Shown here: positions 11,004-22,678 of the stretch, in pieces | How the letters are laid out: each line of letters starts with the position of its first letter | Numbering within the stretch: position 1 is the stretch's first letter | From: Agriotes lineatus | Lineage: Eukaryota > Arthropoda > Insecta > Coleoptera > Elateridae | DNA length: 64,000 bases | Assembly (NCBI GenBank): GCA_940337035.1 | Contig: CALNHX010003578.1 | Location: forward strand, 62,001 to 126,000 | Reading direction: 5' to 3' | Made by a program: the position numbers and the translations under genes | The notes under the pieces: model-generated | Told to the model about the DNA's origin: nothing | Databases searched by the model: none | Seen by the model: only the letters and a program-made list of their open reading frames with translations

Positions 11004-11638
11004 ATCCTGGAGACCCATCAGTGGATGGTGCCCTACTCGTGTCAAATAACTTCCATGTCATATCATTTACTTATTACTCGACTAGGAGTAGATTGTAAAT
11101 TGGCAATTGTAAATTTAAAAAAATGTATTAAGGGCGTAATCAATAGATTATAGCACGAGGGAATGTTTAAAGCTCGACGCGAAGCGGAGAACTTTAAATT
11201 TCCCGAGGGCTATAATCGTGATTACGCACGTGGTACATACAACGTTTTTAGTTATTTAAGATACAAGTGCAATAAAGAGCCTTTTTGCAAGAGTGTCTTC
11301 CAACGTTTTATCTACGATCATAATCTTTTACGAAAGTATGTATTTCATTTTGTATTTTTTAAATTTACGTGCAATAAAATTTTTATAACACTAGTGTACT
11401 AAAAGTTAACTTTTTACACTAATATCAGTGTAGAAAGTAGGCACTTTTTACATGATCGTAGATAAATTTTATTTTAGTTCTCAAAATAAGCAAAATTAAA
11501 GAATTCAGTATTTTGGGCAAAAGCTAGTACGCTATCGTTGTGCTGGCGCTGTGAAATTTTGGTGTGCTACAGTTTCTATGGAGATTGTTGGTGTTGCTAT
11601 AGTGTTTGTTTACAAACAATTCAAGTTTTTAAATCAAA
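11004..11638. other. Non-coding stretch with two inverted repeats
   Basis: After the LINE 3' end lies a hairpin at about 11137-11227, with arms TAATCAATAGATTATAGCAC and its imperfect complement around a GC-rich loop. A second inverted pair is ATCTACGATCATAA near 11310 and TGATCGTAGATAAA near 11454. No coding region could be supported; the frame at 11163-11402 crosses the hairpin and shows no family motif. Confidence 0.55.
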
Positions 11639-12766
11639 ATGGAAAAAGTCGAGCACGTCAATTTCCCAGACTATTCCAAGGAAATTGTGCAGGCATTTGA
11701 AGCCGCCCACAGCAAATTGATTCCGGCAAAGTCAAAAGACTTGTACGAAAAGGAGTACGAGAAGTTTTGTGAGTGGCGTGCACCAAACATGTCAGCAGCT
11801 ACGATGAAAAGCTAGTTATGGCGTACCTATCTCAAATGGTAAGGAAATGTACAATAACACCTACTGCATTCATTAAGAATTTTCGTTTTGTTTAGTCACA
11901 GGTGTATCTACTCTAAGCTGAAGAAGATGGTTAAGATTAAGGAAGGCGTTGATATTTCGAGGTTTCTGTTGCTTACCGAGTTTATGAAGAGTAATTATGC
12001 GGGTGATGAAGCTAAGAAATCATGGATATTGCAACGAGATCATATTCAGGAATTCATGTTAAAGGCAACAGATCTTACGTATTTGTTGGTTAAGGTGCGA
12101 CAGTTCTGACGAATTGCTTAATTTTTGTATTATATATTGCTGTTTGTAGGTTGTCACAGTTTTCGGTATGTTTGGAGCGTGCCGACGCGAGGAGCTGCAT
12201 GATTTACGTGTTCAGGGTGTGACCATTGAGGGATCGGTCCTGTTAGTGAAGATACGTCGGACTAAAACCTACACGCCGAGACAGTTTACGATTGTTCCAA
12301 ACGTTGATTACCTTGCTTTGTACTACAAATATATTGGTTTGCGTCCTAAACATTCCAAAGTCAGTAGCCTGTTTTTGTCATATCACGGTGGCAAATGTAG
12401 TTCCCAGCCGGTGGGGAAGAACATCTTAGGAAAAATGCCGAGGATGATTGCTGAATTCCTACAACTACCAGATGCAAATAAGTTCACAGGGCATTGCTTC
12501 GCAGAAGTGCTGCAACTATATTGGCTGAGAGCGGCGGTGACACGAGGACTTTAAAGCAATTGGGTGGATGGCGATCGGATAAGGTAGCCGAGTCTTATGT
12601 AGAGAATTCCCTGCAGAACAAGATCAAGATCGCCCAGAACATATCTGGTGAAGCGTTGATAAACATACATCACCCAAATGACGGACGCGTTAGCTTGGGA
12701 GTTGGTTCATGTGGCGTTACGATTTCTAATGCAAGTAATTGCACATTCACTTTCAACAAAATGTAA
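11639..12766 (+). pseudogene. Crypton-type tyrosine recombinase, three exons, two frameshifts
   Basis: Exon 1 starts at an ATG at 11639. Two short introns fit GT-AG rules: 11839-11895 (57 bp) and 12095-12149 (55 bp), the latter joining YLLVK to VVTVFGMFGACRREEL. The catalytic set of tyrosine recombinases is visible: Arg in ACRREEL, the His-x-x-Arg box GHCF-RR, Trp in LKQLGGWRSD and the nucleophile Tyr in VAESYVENS. The HxxR box is split by loss of one base near 12499, and another frameshift lies near 11803. The C-terminus (ISNASNCTFTFNKM) and a downstream aataaa at 12785 fit insect Cryptons. These enzymes insert a circular DNA by single-strand exchange without a DDE core. Confidence 0.85.
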
Positions 12767-13012
12767 TTTTTGATTGTTGTTCTAATAAATATATTGTTCT
12801 AAAAACATATTGTTTAAATAATTAAATGCAAACTCACAATTGTTAATTCATTGAATTTATGCTGTTTGACGTTCCTCCATAAATCACAATTTGTTTGTTT
12901 GAATAGGTGACATCATTGCTGCTTAGTAGCTTTATAGGCCCTAGGGATATAAAAGCCATTTTACGCCGGCTATTGAGGGCCAGTAAACAAGATTATAGTT
13001 CCAAAATAAAAT

Positions 13013-13453
13013 AATAGCTATTTAAGTAACAAGGAATGTAAGGACCTATTAACATTTGAAGTAGGCAAGTGCAAGCCAAGACGAAGTCGCGGCTTGTTGC
13101 CTGCCGAAAATTTTAAAAGGCGATACATTCCGAGTTATCTTATTATATTTTTCCCGCTGCTTATCGAAATTTTCCTAGATTTTTGAAAAAATCGTTTGGT
13201 TTGTCACCTGTCACCAGGATTAGTTTTCGTGAGTCGTGTTACCTGTGAGTGTCACATGTCACATAAACACTTGCAATTTATAAACAAAACGTCTAAATCT
13301 GCATCTTGCTTTGCTAATTTTATTATCCTAGGAACTTAATAATAATATTAAGTTCCGTTGTCAAGAAAAAGCAGCAAACAAATATAATCACCGACTTACA
13401 CGTTTTGTTACTAAGGCTGTATCACTTACTTACATGATCAGCAGCGGGAAAAC
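13013..13453 (+). repeat. Interspersed repeat A (inverted partner at 63055-63494)
   Basis: About 440 bases match the reverse complement of 63055-63494 along nearly the whole length, from AATAGCTATTTAAGTAACAA to TACATGATCAGCAGC. Both copies keep a short open frame reading LSNKECKDLLTFEVGK and RRSRGLL to IEIFLDF before a stop. The internal sequence also holds a CACCTGTCACC/GTGTCACATGTCAC-rich block. The family is not recognised. Confidence 0.85.
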
Positions 13454-13740
13454 TAAATAACGTTATGCAATTTTCAAATGATGAAATAGACTGTAGAAAT
13501 AGTATAGTTTTTACTTCATTTTGGCAGATGCATGTGACTTTGAGGTTATGTTATAATTTTTTTATAAAAATATTTATTTGAAATGGCACTTACGGGAGGA
13601 ATGATACGTTTTTGAAAAGGAGCGTTGATACGTGTATCAAACCTTCCATAATATATTTTACAAATTATGCCCCTGTATCAAAGCTCCCATAATATTATAT
13701 TTGAATTTCTCTCTAGAAATTTTTTTTTGTTTATTTGCAG

Positions 13741-15718
13741 AAAATGCCTTTAAAGTGGAAGAAAACAGGGTGCCTGTGTTGCCTGATACGATGAAAAAAG
13801 CAGTAGAGGAAGATGTTCATAATAACTGCCCATTACGAACCACGGAAAAAAATATAATATCGACAGAATGACATATAGTACAGAAATGCTGGTGAAAATA
13901 TCCAGTTTTCGGCAAATTTTAATAGATCACAAATATTCACAAACGATCAAGTAAAAGCCTTAGCTGAATACTGCGTGCAAAATGAATTATGGATTAACTT
14001 CTAAACAAACTCGCCAATTGGCGTATATGTTCACAAAAATAATATCAACATTCCTGACCGCTGGAAAGCCAATGAATCAGCGTCGTATGAATGGAACTTT
14101 AAATTATCACTGAGAAGTCCAGAGGCGACAAGCTTGAGTCGATCCACGGCATTTAACAAGCACACAGTCGACAATATTTTTTCTTTGGTACGTCAGATCT
14201 TGAAAAAAATGAAATATTCGCCAGAATCAATCTACAATTGAGACAAATCGGGTGTACAAACGGCGCATAAACCAGGAAAAATTATTTCAAAAAAAGGGCA
14301 GAAGCAAGTTGCTAAAGTCACCACGGCAGAGCGAGGACCAACAGTAACAGTGTGCTGCGCTGTTAATGCTGCTGGAAATTCCCCTTTTCATCATTTTCCC
14401 AAGGACAAATGTTCAAGATTATATGACAGTGGGGGCTCCTCCAGGGTGGGTTGCAGCAGCACATAAAAGCGGGTGGATGACTGAAGTAAACTTTGGAAAA
14501 TATATTGAACATTTTATAAAGTTTACCAAAAGTTCTATTGATAATAAGGTCTTGTTAATATTATTAGACAACCATCCAAGCCACGTATCTCCCACTGTTT
14601 TGGATAAGGCAAAATCGAATAGAATTACACTTCTTACACTGCCACCTCACACACGCCATAGGTTACAACCTCTAGATGTATCAGTATTCGGCCCATTTAA
14701 GAGTTATTTTAACCAGGACTCATGGTTTCCAATTCACCACTTACACTAAAAATATAGCAAATCTTGTTGGTAAGGTCCATCGTAGAGCATTTACACCAAT
14801 AAACATTATAAAAGGTTTTGAGAAAACCGGCTTTTATCCTTTTAGTCCAAATATATTTGAGGAGTCTGATTTTTTGTGCTCATATGTAACAGATAGACCG
14901 AATCCAGATACTTCTGAAGTTTCAGAAAATTCAGAAATTAATTTGGAAATAAGCCGCGATGAGGAGCTTCTAATAGATCATTATTTTGACGAAAATCAAC
15001 CGGGTCCATCTGGTATTTCCATGCTGAAAACCCCAGAGAAACAACACTGCACAAAACCTGAAGCTGTCAAGAATGCATATAAAAGTCTATAAAAGTTGCG
15101 TCCATTCCCAAAAGCTGGAGCAAGAAAGAAAATTGGAGGAAGAAAACCAGTAAAAAGTAAGATCTTAACAGATACCTCAAATATGACTGAAATAAAGGAA
15201 GATTTTGAAAAACGCCAGCAAAAAAGAAAGGAAGAAGGAAAGGGAAAAAAACGCGTTAAGAAAAAAGTTTTTGCTACAAAATTGAAGAAACCAACCAAGA
15301 AGATAAAAATAGTTGACCTATCAGATTCAGAGGTCTGTCAAAAGTTTCTTCAAAATCCTCTGAGTTTATAGATGTAGAAGATCAGATTCGCAACGACTTG
15401 GATGAAGTAAACTTTGCGCAAGGGATTATTGGAATTGGATATTTTGTCCTCGTAAAATTCGCAACCAAAAAAACTGTCAAGCACTATGTGGCCCAAATAT
15501 TACTAGAAGATAATCAAAATGGGTCCAGTGAGTATTATGTTCGCTATTTGAGGCGAAATTTACCGGGATTCCATTTTGTTTTTCCAACAGTTGATGATGA
15601 AGCATTTGTCTCAAAAGCAGATTGCACAAAACTACCACCACCTTCCTCCGTGGGAGGATCTGCACGTGTATTTAAGACAAGTCCCATTAAATTTGACAAA
15701 TATTTAAATGTAAACTGA
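13741..15718 (+). pseudogene. Tigger/pogo DDE_1 transposase, multiple frameshifts
   Basis: Pieces in successive frames: an N-terminal exon after a ttgcag acceptor near 13740; NIPDRWKANESASYEWNF (CENPB-type DNA-binding region) near 14045; SPESIYN then a stop where the first catalytic Asp follows (DKSGVQ) near 14220; LLILLDNHPSHVSP near 14555 (second Asp); LLTLPPHTRHRLQPLDVSVF near 14630; and GFEKTGFYPFSPNIF near 14815. A basic tail (RPFPKAGARKKIGGRKP) and an 106-codon C-terminal frame from 15398 with YYVRYLRRNLPGFHFVFP follow. In-frame stops at 14003 and 14238 and several indels make it inactive. The C-terminal extension is characteristic of one insect subgroup, by my recollection only. Confidence 0.8.
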
Positions 15719-16167
15719 AATAAATGTTACTATTTGGTACTACCAATATACATTCTATACCTACACCTACCTTTTGTTATTATATCTATGCTTTAGAACA
15801 GGGGTCGGCAACCTTTTTCGGGCGGCGGGCCATTTTCAAAATAAATTTTTATATGCGGGCCGCACATTCAAATGTAACTTAAATAGTGCTTTTATATCAT
15901 ATACGAGTATAAATATTATTAAAAATAAATATAAAAAAAAATTATTTTTTATTGACATGCTATAATAACAATGTTAGAGAACAAAAATTTTACAATCCTT
16001 AAAAGGGAAAAAAAGAAAATACAATTCCAATTAAATATGTATAAATATGTATAAATATGTAAATATATAAATATAAAAAATATAAAATATTGTAGTGAAA
16101 CGTCATACGGCTGTCAACATGAACGCACATCTGAACATACAGTAGCAAACTGGCGAAATGAAAGAAT

Positions 16168-17234
16168 TAGTGATGGGCCTATCCGGAATGAATAATCGGA
16201 AAGTTTCCGATTGTTCAAAAAATCGGAAGGTTCCTATTATTTCGGAACTTTTCGGAATTCGATTATTTTACTGTTCGGTGCACAAAATTCGGAACTTTCG
16301 GAATTCGATTATTTTACTATTCGGTACACAAAATGAGAAAACGAAATGCCAATTTGAACTGAACGGAATACGGAATGTTGTATTGACTCACTTGACTGCT
16401 ATATGCTGGTTGGCGAATGTCGACGGGTCGCGCCGTGTATGATACGTGAATGGCACTAATGGCAGTGGTATTTCGTAGATTAATTATTATTAGATAGTAC
16501 ACCTACAGACTTCAAATTCAAGTATTGTTTTATACTATCTATTATGTACTTTATGTGCTATTAAACTTTAAAATATCACTACCATTTTCCGAAAGTCTAT
16601 TAACGTAACTACTGTAATAATTTGAAAAAATATTTTATTTCCTCATATCCCACTGTGCGACTCAAACTCATAAATTGTTTTTTAGGATACTGCATTGCTA
16701 ACTAGCGTCTACATAGTTACAAACGAGTCCGGTAAATAAAATTTACCGGCCTAGACCAGTAGTAATAGAACTACTACTGGTTTAGGCCGGTAAATTTTAT
16801 CTACCGGACTCGTTTGTAACAATGTAAACGCTAGTTACCAATGCAGTATCCTAAAAAATATTATACGATACACGACCGGTAGAATTCTTATGGCCTTGCC
16901 AAACATACAGGGCTCGCCCTACGGTTCGACCTGTAAAGTATTGGCGCGGCCATAAAAATGTTGCTACCGGTCTAATAACGTAAATAGCTATTACTGACCG
17001 TCCTACAAACCCAAACAATAGATGCCAACGCACATAAGGGCTTACGGCGCGACGGCGAGTGCTCTCTTCGTAAATTTTCACGCACTTCATCTTCCTTTCG
17101 CTTGTTGTTATTTCGCAGGTTTTCCCTTGCTTGCATTTACGGAATGTAAAATAATCGGATGATATTCCGATTTTATAAACATTCCGAAATGGAACATTCC
17201 GCTTATTGAAATCATCCGATTATGCCCATCACTA
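16168..17234. mobile_element. Second non-autonomous hAT nested inside the first (8-bp TSD GAAAGAAT)
   Basis: Ends TAGTGATGGGC at 16168 and its complement ending at 17234 are flanked by GAAAGAAT at 16160-16167 and 17235-17242. Subterminal repeats of the type ATTCGGAAY/AATCGGA recur at both ends (16190-16330 and 17140-17220). There is no coding sequence. The 181-bp hairpin at 16678-16858 lies inside. Confidence 0.92.
16678..16858. repeat. 181-bp near-perfect hairpin (foldback)
   Basis: TTTTTTAGGATACTGCATTG at the left pairs with its complement ending at 16858. The arms are about 85 bp with few mismatches (for example CGTTTGTAAC against GTTACAAACG) and the loop is around atagaac near 16760. It is the innermost layer of the nest. 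Confidence 0.92.
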
Positions 17235-17804
17235 GAAAGAATGCTACACTTGCTAAGCGAGACGTCGTATTCGCTGGGGAGTGGGGATTAAACTTGCGCA
17301 GTAAAATAGGTTTCCCACTATGCTTCTGTTTGTCGCGCATTTTTGTCACCGGCCACATTTCGGCACGCTTACTCTCTAAGTTTGTTGATTTTTCCTAAAG
17401 CTATATTGGTGCTTTGGCGGGCCGCGCAAAAAGTTGCAAAGGGCCGCACGCGGCCCGCGGGCCGCAGGTTGCCGACCCCTGCTTTAGAACATTATTATTA
17501 AAATGTGCTCTTATCTATTTTATTTTGTACGCAAATACATGTAAAATAATAGCGTATCCCTCCATAGTAAAGGAGGCTTGATACAAATACAAACTTTAAC
17601 TTTTTAATTAATTAAAAATAAAAATCTTAATTTCACAAATTTGTTGCTTACACAATTAATAGTCTAATAATCATTGATGAGTTTAATCATAAAATCAAAC
17701 TAATAATACTTTTAAATTTTGAGCTATGATTTTTTTTTTCAAAACATGTATCAACCCTCCTAAGGTTCCCCTAAGAACAGATGATGTATTTTTTTTTGGA
17801 TTTT

Positions 17805-18290
17805 TTACGACACTACTAAACGAGGGATATGATATGACCCAGAGCAATTTAAGGATTTATCGATATTCGAAACCGAAGACAGTTTTCCGTGATTCAATCT
17901 TTCGCGCAAATTTTTATCGATATCGGTTAATCTCAAATTTAGCAAGTTATTTACCATTTTCAATTCATCATTTAGTTTATACAAAAGTTCTAACTCACGG
18001 TTTTGTTGTTCAAGTTTCTTTTTATTTGCATCCTCTTCACCTTCGGTGTTTATGATAGCACTGCCCAAACGTTGACGTGAACCACCTTGTGAACAGGATT
18101 TGCATACCCAGGTGGTTTTGCTCACACTGACAATTTTTGCTATTATATCAAAACATTTCGAATGAATTCCTAAACCACAGGTTATACACTTCACGACCGA
18201 ACGCATTCCGCTGTTACAATACTCGCACTTTTTATTAGGTTGAGTTTTATTTTGGGACTCGTTTCCTTCATTGTCTACATCAGACGCCAT
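17805..18290 (-). pseudogene. LINE ORF1 fragment with PHD-like zinc finger and coiled coil
   Basis: Starting at MASDVDNEGN (ATG at 18290), the frame holds CEYCNSGMRSVVKCITCG, GIHSKCFD and TWVCKSCSQ, a Cys/His pattern like the PHD finger found in ORF1 of CR1-like and related LINEs. It is followed by a Leu-rich heptad region (LEQQNRELELLYKLNDELK). It ends at 17805 beside the Tigger-type end with no ORF2 behind it, so it is a truncated piece. A host PHD protein exon is the alternative. Confidence 0.55.
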
Positions 18291-19020
18291 CTTGACGATA
18301 CACAAAACTAATTTGCGGTTTGATGATAAAGCTGCACGGGCTGAGAGGCAAGAACTAGACAGATAGCCTCTGATAAGCCTGGTAGTTATATCTTTGTATA
18401 TTAATCACAAGTAGTCCAACGTCGCGCTATTTCCAGTAGTGTTGGACCAAGACGGACAGATGACGATGGATCTTTAAAAGTCCATGGTTTGTTTCGTTGC
18501 TAAGGGGGTGAAGCGGGAAAGGAATAGGACTAGCGATATGACGAACATATACTCCATTCACTATGGTCCCGGATGCATATACGTAATCTGCAGACGCATA
18601 AGGTATTACGACAACTGTTCGGCTACAATCGGTAATTGATTAATATGGAGTCAATGAAAGTTTAAGTAAAGTGCGGACACAGAGGGGCACTAGACGTCTG
18701 CAGTTTACTCATTGCTTTCGCTTTGACTTGCTATATCTTATTAAAAGTACCGTCTAAAATTACTATTTTTTTTTAAATATGGGAAGTATGCTCCTAGAAG
18801 ACTAGGCGTACAAATTTGTAAACGACACAACTGTTTGATTAAATCTAACTACCAAAGAGGAAGTTGAGGTTAGCTTCGCATGTTTATATTTCGAGCAACA
18901 GAAGTTTACAGACCCAAAAAAACGCCGGTAGATATACAAACTGTATCCAACCAAATTTAGCGCTTACAAAATGTAATTTTTTGAAAACAGTTAAAAAGAT
19001 TTGGTGTGATACAGCACACA

Positions 19021-19595
19021 ACTTCCTTTTACAGTGATTTTATAATTAGCCATAAATTTTATTTTATTACAAATTCTACGGAAACAGTACAAAATAGAAT
19101 GTTAGTTGAAGAGACAAATTTTCTATAAAATTTTAAGCTGAATTAAAAATGCAATAATAAAGCGGGTGTTCTATTTAGAATAGGAATTAATAAAAAAAAA
19201 GAAAAAAAAAACAAAAGAAACCCATTTTAGAGGTGTTCAACTGGAAAATCACTTATCTCACATCAATGCACATTAAAAATGTAACGTTTGAAAAAATCAT
19301 TAGGGCTGTTTTTTTAAAAATCGAAAACAACTGAAAAATCGCAAGAGTAAACACCATACTTCCGGTTATGCGATTTTCTTTAAAAGCTTGCTGTCGCATC
19401 TAGATAGTACACAAAACTTATATGTATATGAAGTTTCAACGTCATACCTCTTTTCGTTTTTGAGATATTCTGTTCGCACACAGACACACACAGACAGACA
19501 GACCAATGAACAAAAACATGTTTTTTTGGGTTCAGGAAACTCTAAAACGTGAAGATTTGTTGAAAACACAATTTCGAATTATTGTAAAAGGAAGT
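19021..19595 (+). repeat. Repeat X, copy 1
   Basis: Begins ACTTCCTTTTACAGTG and ends TGTAAAAGGAAGT, so it has about 12-bp inverted ends. The interior is shared with 20483-21179 and, inverted, with 31674-32286: for example TTTGAGATATTCTGTTC, GACAGACAGACCAATGAA, and CGCATCTA beside AGTACACAAAACTTATA. No coding capacity seen. Confidence 0.85.
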
Positions 19596-20482
19596 AAAAA
19601 GATGACCTTTACATTTTATTTTCAATGGGTGAAGTAATTCATTTTCGTACACACAACACACACACAACAGGACGCAAACTAATTTTACGTTCTAAAACGC
19701 GTCCAGCTGCGTTTGAATTAATTTAGTGAATAAAATGGATCAGGATATTTACCAATTTATTAGTTTAACTTAAGCAGTTAGTTTTAACCCTCGATTATAC
19801 TAAAGTTAATTAATTACTATATGTAAGTACATTAAGAGTTCCAATGTTAAAATGACATAAATTTTATAATTATTATTCATACTCTATCAAATAAATTCAT
19901 GTTCACAGTTCTATCATTTTTATTTCAATATTGTTTAATATTAATTCAATTTTTGCAAACATTTTATTTGCAATTCGTCTTGTTTTAACGAAAAAACGTA
20001 AAGAAAGTAAATTTTTTTTAACTATTTTATTGAAATTGTGAATTGTCAATTTGGTAGTTGTAACTTTTAAAGTCCTTTTCGACCAAATTTCAAGTTACAA
20101 GTGATCACTATGCAAAAAATAACGTGAGCAGCACATATGAAAACAACTGTTTTTACTCATTTGCAAATTCGTGAAAAACAGTATGACTAACTAGTTGTAC
20201 AGTATACTATTGCGTTATACATACAAAAATAACTATTTATCGAACCAGTGTCCTAAGTGAATTATTTTAAACATCAGTGTTAAAAGTTAGTCCAAGGTAA
20301 CGCGCATTAAAATCATAGATCGCAGGGTTTATCGTAAATAATTTGTATGTCAACATAACTTAGAATGTCTAATACACTGTGACAGAAAAAGTTTAATGAA
20401 CTAAATTTTTATACTTCTGTTGTGCCGTAGAAAGAATATTGTATGTAACAAGTAAAAAAATCTGGCGTGATACACGCACACA
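19596..20482. other. AT-rich filler inside the 6.1-kb element
   Basis: No gene. Contains a CA-rich tract near 19655-19672 and the left arm (20076-20157) of an inverted pair whose partner is at 24292-24375. Confidence 0.6.
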
Positions 20483-21179
20483 ACTTCCTTTTACAGTGAT
20501 CTTCTAATTAGCCAAAAATTTGTTTGTTTGTTTGTTTGTTAATGGACAAGGTCTAGGCATGCAGAGTACCAGGTACCTTAGACACCGACTGCTTGGGTCA
20601 TATGGTCTAAGTCCTACTAGAATTTTACCGAGACTAAAGAGTTCCAACCCTAGCATTTGTCAAAAATTTTCAAGAATGACAAATTTTTCAAAAACGGTAC
20701 AAAATAGAGTGTTAGTTTAAGAGACAAATTTTTTCTAGAATTTTAAGCTGAATTCAAAAATGTAATAATATACCTGGTGTTCTATTTAGAATAGGAGTTA
20801 ATAAAAAAATAGAAAAAAAAACAGAAGAACCCCATTTTAGAGGTATTCATCTGGAAATTCACCTATCTCACATCAATACACATTTTTGAAAAAATCGAAA
20901 AAAAACTGAAAAATCACAAGAGTAAACACCTACTTCCGGTTATGCGATTTTCTTAAAGAGCTTGCTCTCGCATCTACATAGTACACAAAACTTATATATG
21001 AAGTTTCAACGCCATACCTTTTTCCGTTTTTGAGATATTCTGTTCACAGACACACAGACAGACCAATGAAAAAAATATGTTTTTTGGGATCAGGGGACTC
21101 TAAAACGTGAAGATCTGTTGAAAACTCAATTTCGAATTTTTGGAGTGAATCCAATACTTCCTTTATTATAAAAGGAAGT
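20483..21179 (+). repeat. Repeat X, copy 2, with internal insertion
   Basis: Same family as 19021-19595, ending TATAAAAGGAAGT. It carries about 130 extra bases near 20518-20655 (a TTTG run, then AATGGACAAGGTCTAGGCAT) that copy 1 lacks, so something inserted into this copy. The body ends with GAGTGAATCCAATACTTCC, also in copy 3. Confidence 0.8.
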
Positions 21180-22402
21180 AAAAGTGTGATTACGGCATCT
21201 ATTATGTAGTCCAACTCGGCTTCGCCTCGTTAAATCGCCTGCCATAAGCATGTACTTTTTATTTGTCTTTATTGTTCTCGAGAAAATTTTCATTTGTAAA
21301 TATCGACAGCTTAGGCTCGTTTGAAAAGAATAAGAAATAAAGCGGCACATACAAATTTTGCAAGTGATTTCAATGGGAACTGTAGTTGTTTTTGAATGAC
21401 TACATGTTATGTATTCACATACAATTTCCGATGGCCATCCCACACGTGTGCTGCATACTATTTTTCCTGCGACGGTTTCGCATTCTATAACAAATTCAAC
21501 CTTTTAATTTTACATTTGTTAAAAAGTTGTCAGTTTTAGCCAGTAACAGTATGATTCTTACATGAGAGTGCAGAAAGTGAGTACTTTCTGAACTGTCATA
21601 GAAGTACATTTAATTATTATACTAGTTTCATAAGAGGGCCTAATGTAGCACGAGTGGGTTTAGGGCACGACGTGCGCAACGAGGAGTGCTCCAATGGAAC
21701 TAGAGCTGCAATGAATTTTATTAAACGAGGATAATACACTAATTTTATATACTTTCAACAAAAATAATCAAAAACTTTTAATGTATGACAATCTGTCAGT
21801 TCTACAAAGTAGACCGTTTCAAGGTTTTTCATATGAAAATAACAATACAAAAACAGTGCTTTGATAGACTCCATTAGCACTGTTTTCGGTGTTATAATAA
21901 CCACATTAAAACATTAATATAAGTAAATAGTATATTTTTGTCAAAAGATAAAAGTATAGTTTTTTTTCGGGGGATGAAGATTTGTCCACTAGCAGCGTCA
22001 TGGTAATTTTACGAACGAAAAATTTTATCGCAAGAAGTAAATGTTATTTTTCTAGGAATATAAAAAAAATAAGTTTACATTATGTATTGCAAAAACTACA
22101 AATGAATTTAGGATCTCGCCGTTTTTGGCTTACTTAATGTGGTTGTAATAAACAAAACTGCCACCATTCTTGCGAGCAAACAATTGGTTATTTATTCATT
22201 TCCATAGCAACGCGCACTTTCATCTGTAGTGTGAAATAAAGAGCTACTTTATAAACGCTAAACTATCTAATAAAGCACTATTTTATAGCGCAGTCTAACA
22301 TAAAGTCATTTTTACCCTCGTAAAGCTATCACGTTCGTAAAAAAATACTTTTTGTGCAACTGTCAATAAAAATGACATTTTTATTCCAGGTAACTACACT
22401 TA
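21180..22402. other. Non-coding stretch
   Basis: No gene could be supported. Open frames here lack family motifs. The stretch is AT-rich with a GCACGAGTG/GGGCACGACGTGCGC block near 21650-21690 resembling the loop of the foldbacks elsewhere in the window. Confidence 0.5.
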
Positions 22403-22622
22403 CAGTCGCGGCCATAAAAACCGGGACAGTTTTTTTGACCTAATTTTCAAAATGCGAAAAGAAGTGCTGACTCTGACAACTCTAATTAATAAATGTCATT
22501 ATTCAGATTTAAGCAATGACGTTTGAAGACATTTATTAATTAGAATTATCAGTGTCAGCACTTCTTTTCGTATTTTGAAAATTAGGTCAAAAAAACTGTC
22601 CCGGGTTTTTTGGCCGCGACTG
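22403..22622. mobile_element. 220-bp Tc1/mariner-type MITE
   Basis: CAGTCGCGGCCATAAAA at the left end and TTTTTTGGCCGCGACTG at the right end are inverted copies, flanked by TA at 22401-22402 and 22623-22624. Most of the element is one long imperfect palindrome (AAGAAGTGCTGAC and GTCAGCACTTCTT; TAATTAATAAATGTC and GACATTTATTAATTA). A TA target duplication is diagnostic of this superfamily. No coding. Confidence 0.93.
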
Positions 22623-22678
22623 TATATATGTCAAAATTAGATATTATGAGAGAACACTTTAAAAATAAACACGTTTAA

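Larger units (their letters stand above)
15799..17481. mobile_element. Non-autonomous hAT element (8-bp TSD CTTTAGAA)
   Basis: Terminal inverted repeats CAGGGGTCGGCAACCT begin at 15799 and end at 17481. Both sides are flanked by the direct 8-bp duplication CTTTAGAA (15791-15798 and 17482-17489). GC-rich subterminal blocks (GGGCGGCGGGCC, GCGGGCCGC) sit next to the termini. No transposase remnant was found, so it must have been mobilised in trans. It carries a second hAT element at 16168-17234. Confidence 0.92.
13590..17760 (+). mobile_element. Tigger/pogo-type element with nested insertions
   Basis: The decayed transposase at 13741-15718 is bracketed by the motif GTATCAAnCCTCC: at 13634 and 13675 on the left (variants) and at 17572-17584 (inverted) and 17748-17760 on the right. 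These look like subterminal binding repeats of one element, so its right part was pushed away by a 1.7-kb hAT insertion at 15799-17481. Exact termini and TA target sites were not resolved, so the limits are approximate. Confidence 0.55.

Noticed and set aside
11163..11402. 79-codon frame upstream of the Crypton
   Set aside because: Its first third is the arm and loop of a hairpin; no family motif.
16158..17090. Frames within the inner hAT element
   Set aside because: They run through inverted subterminal repeats and the hairpin; the element shows no transposase motif.
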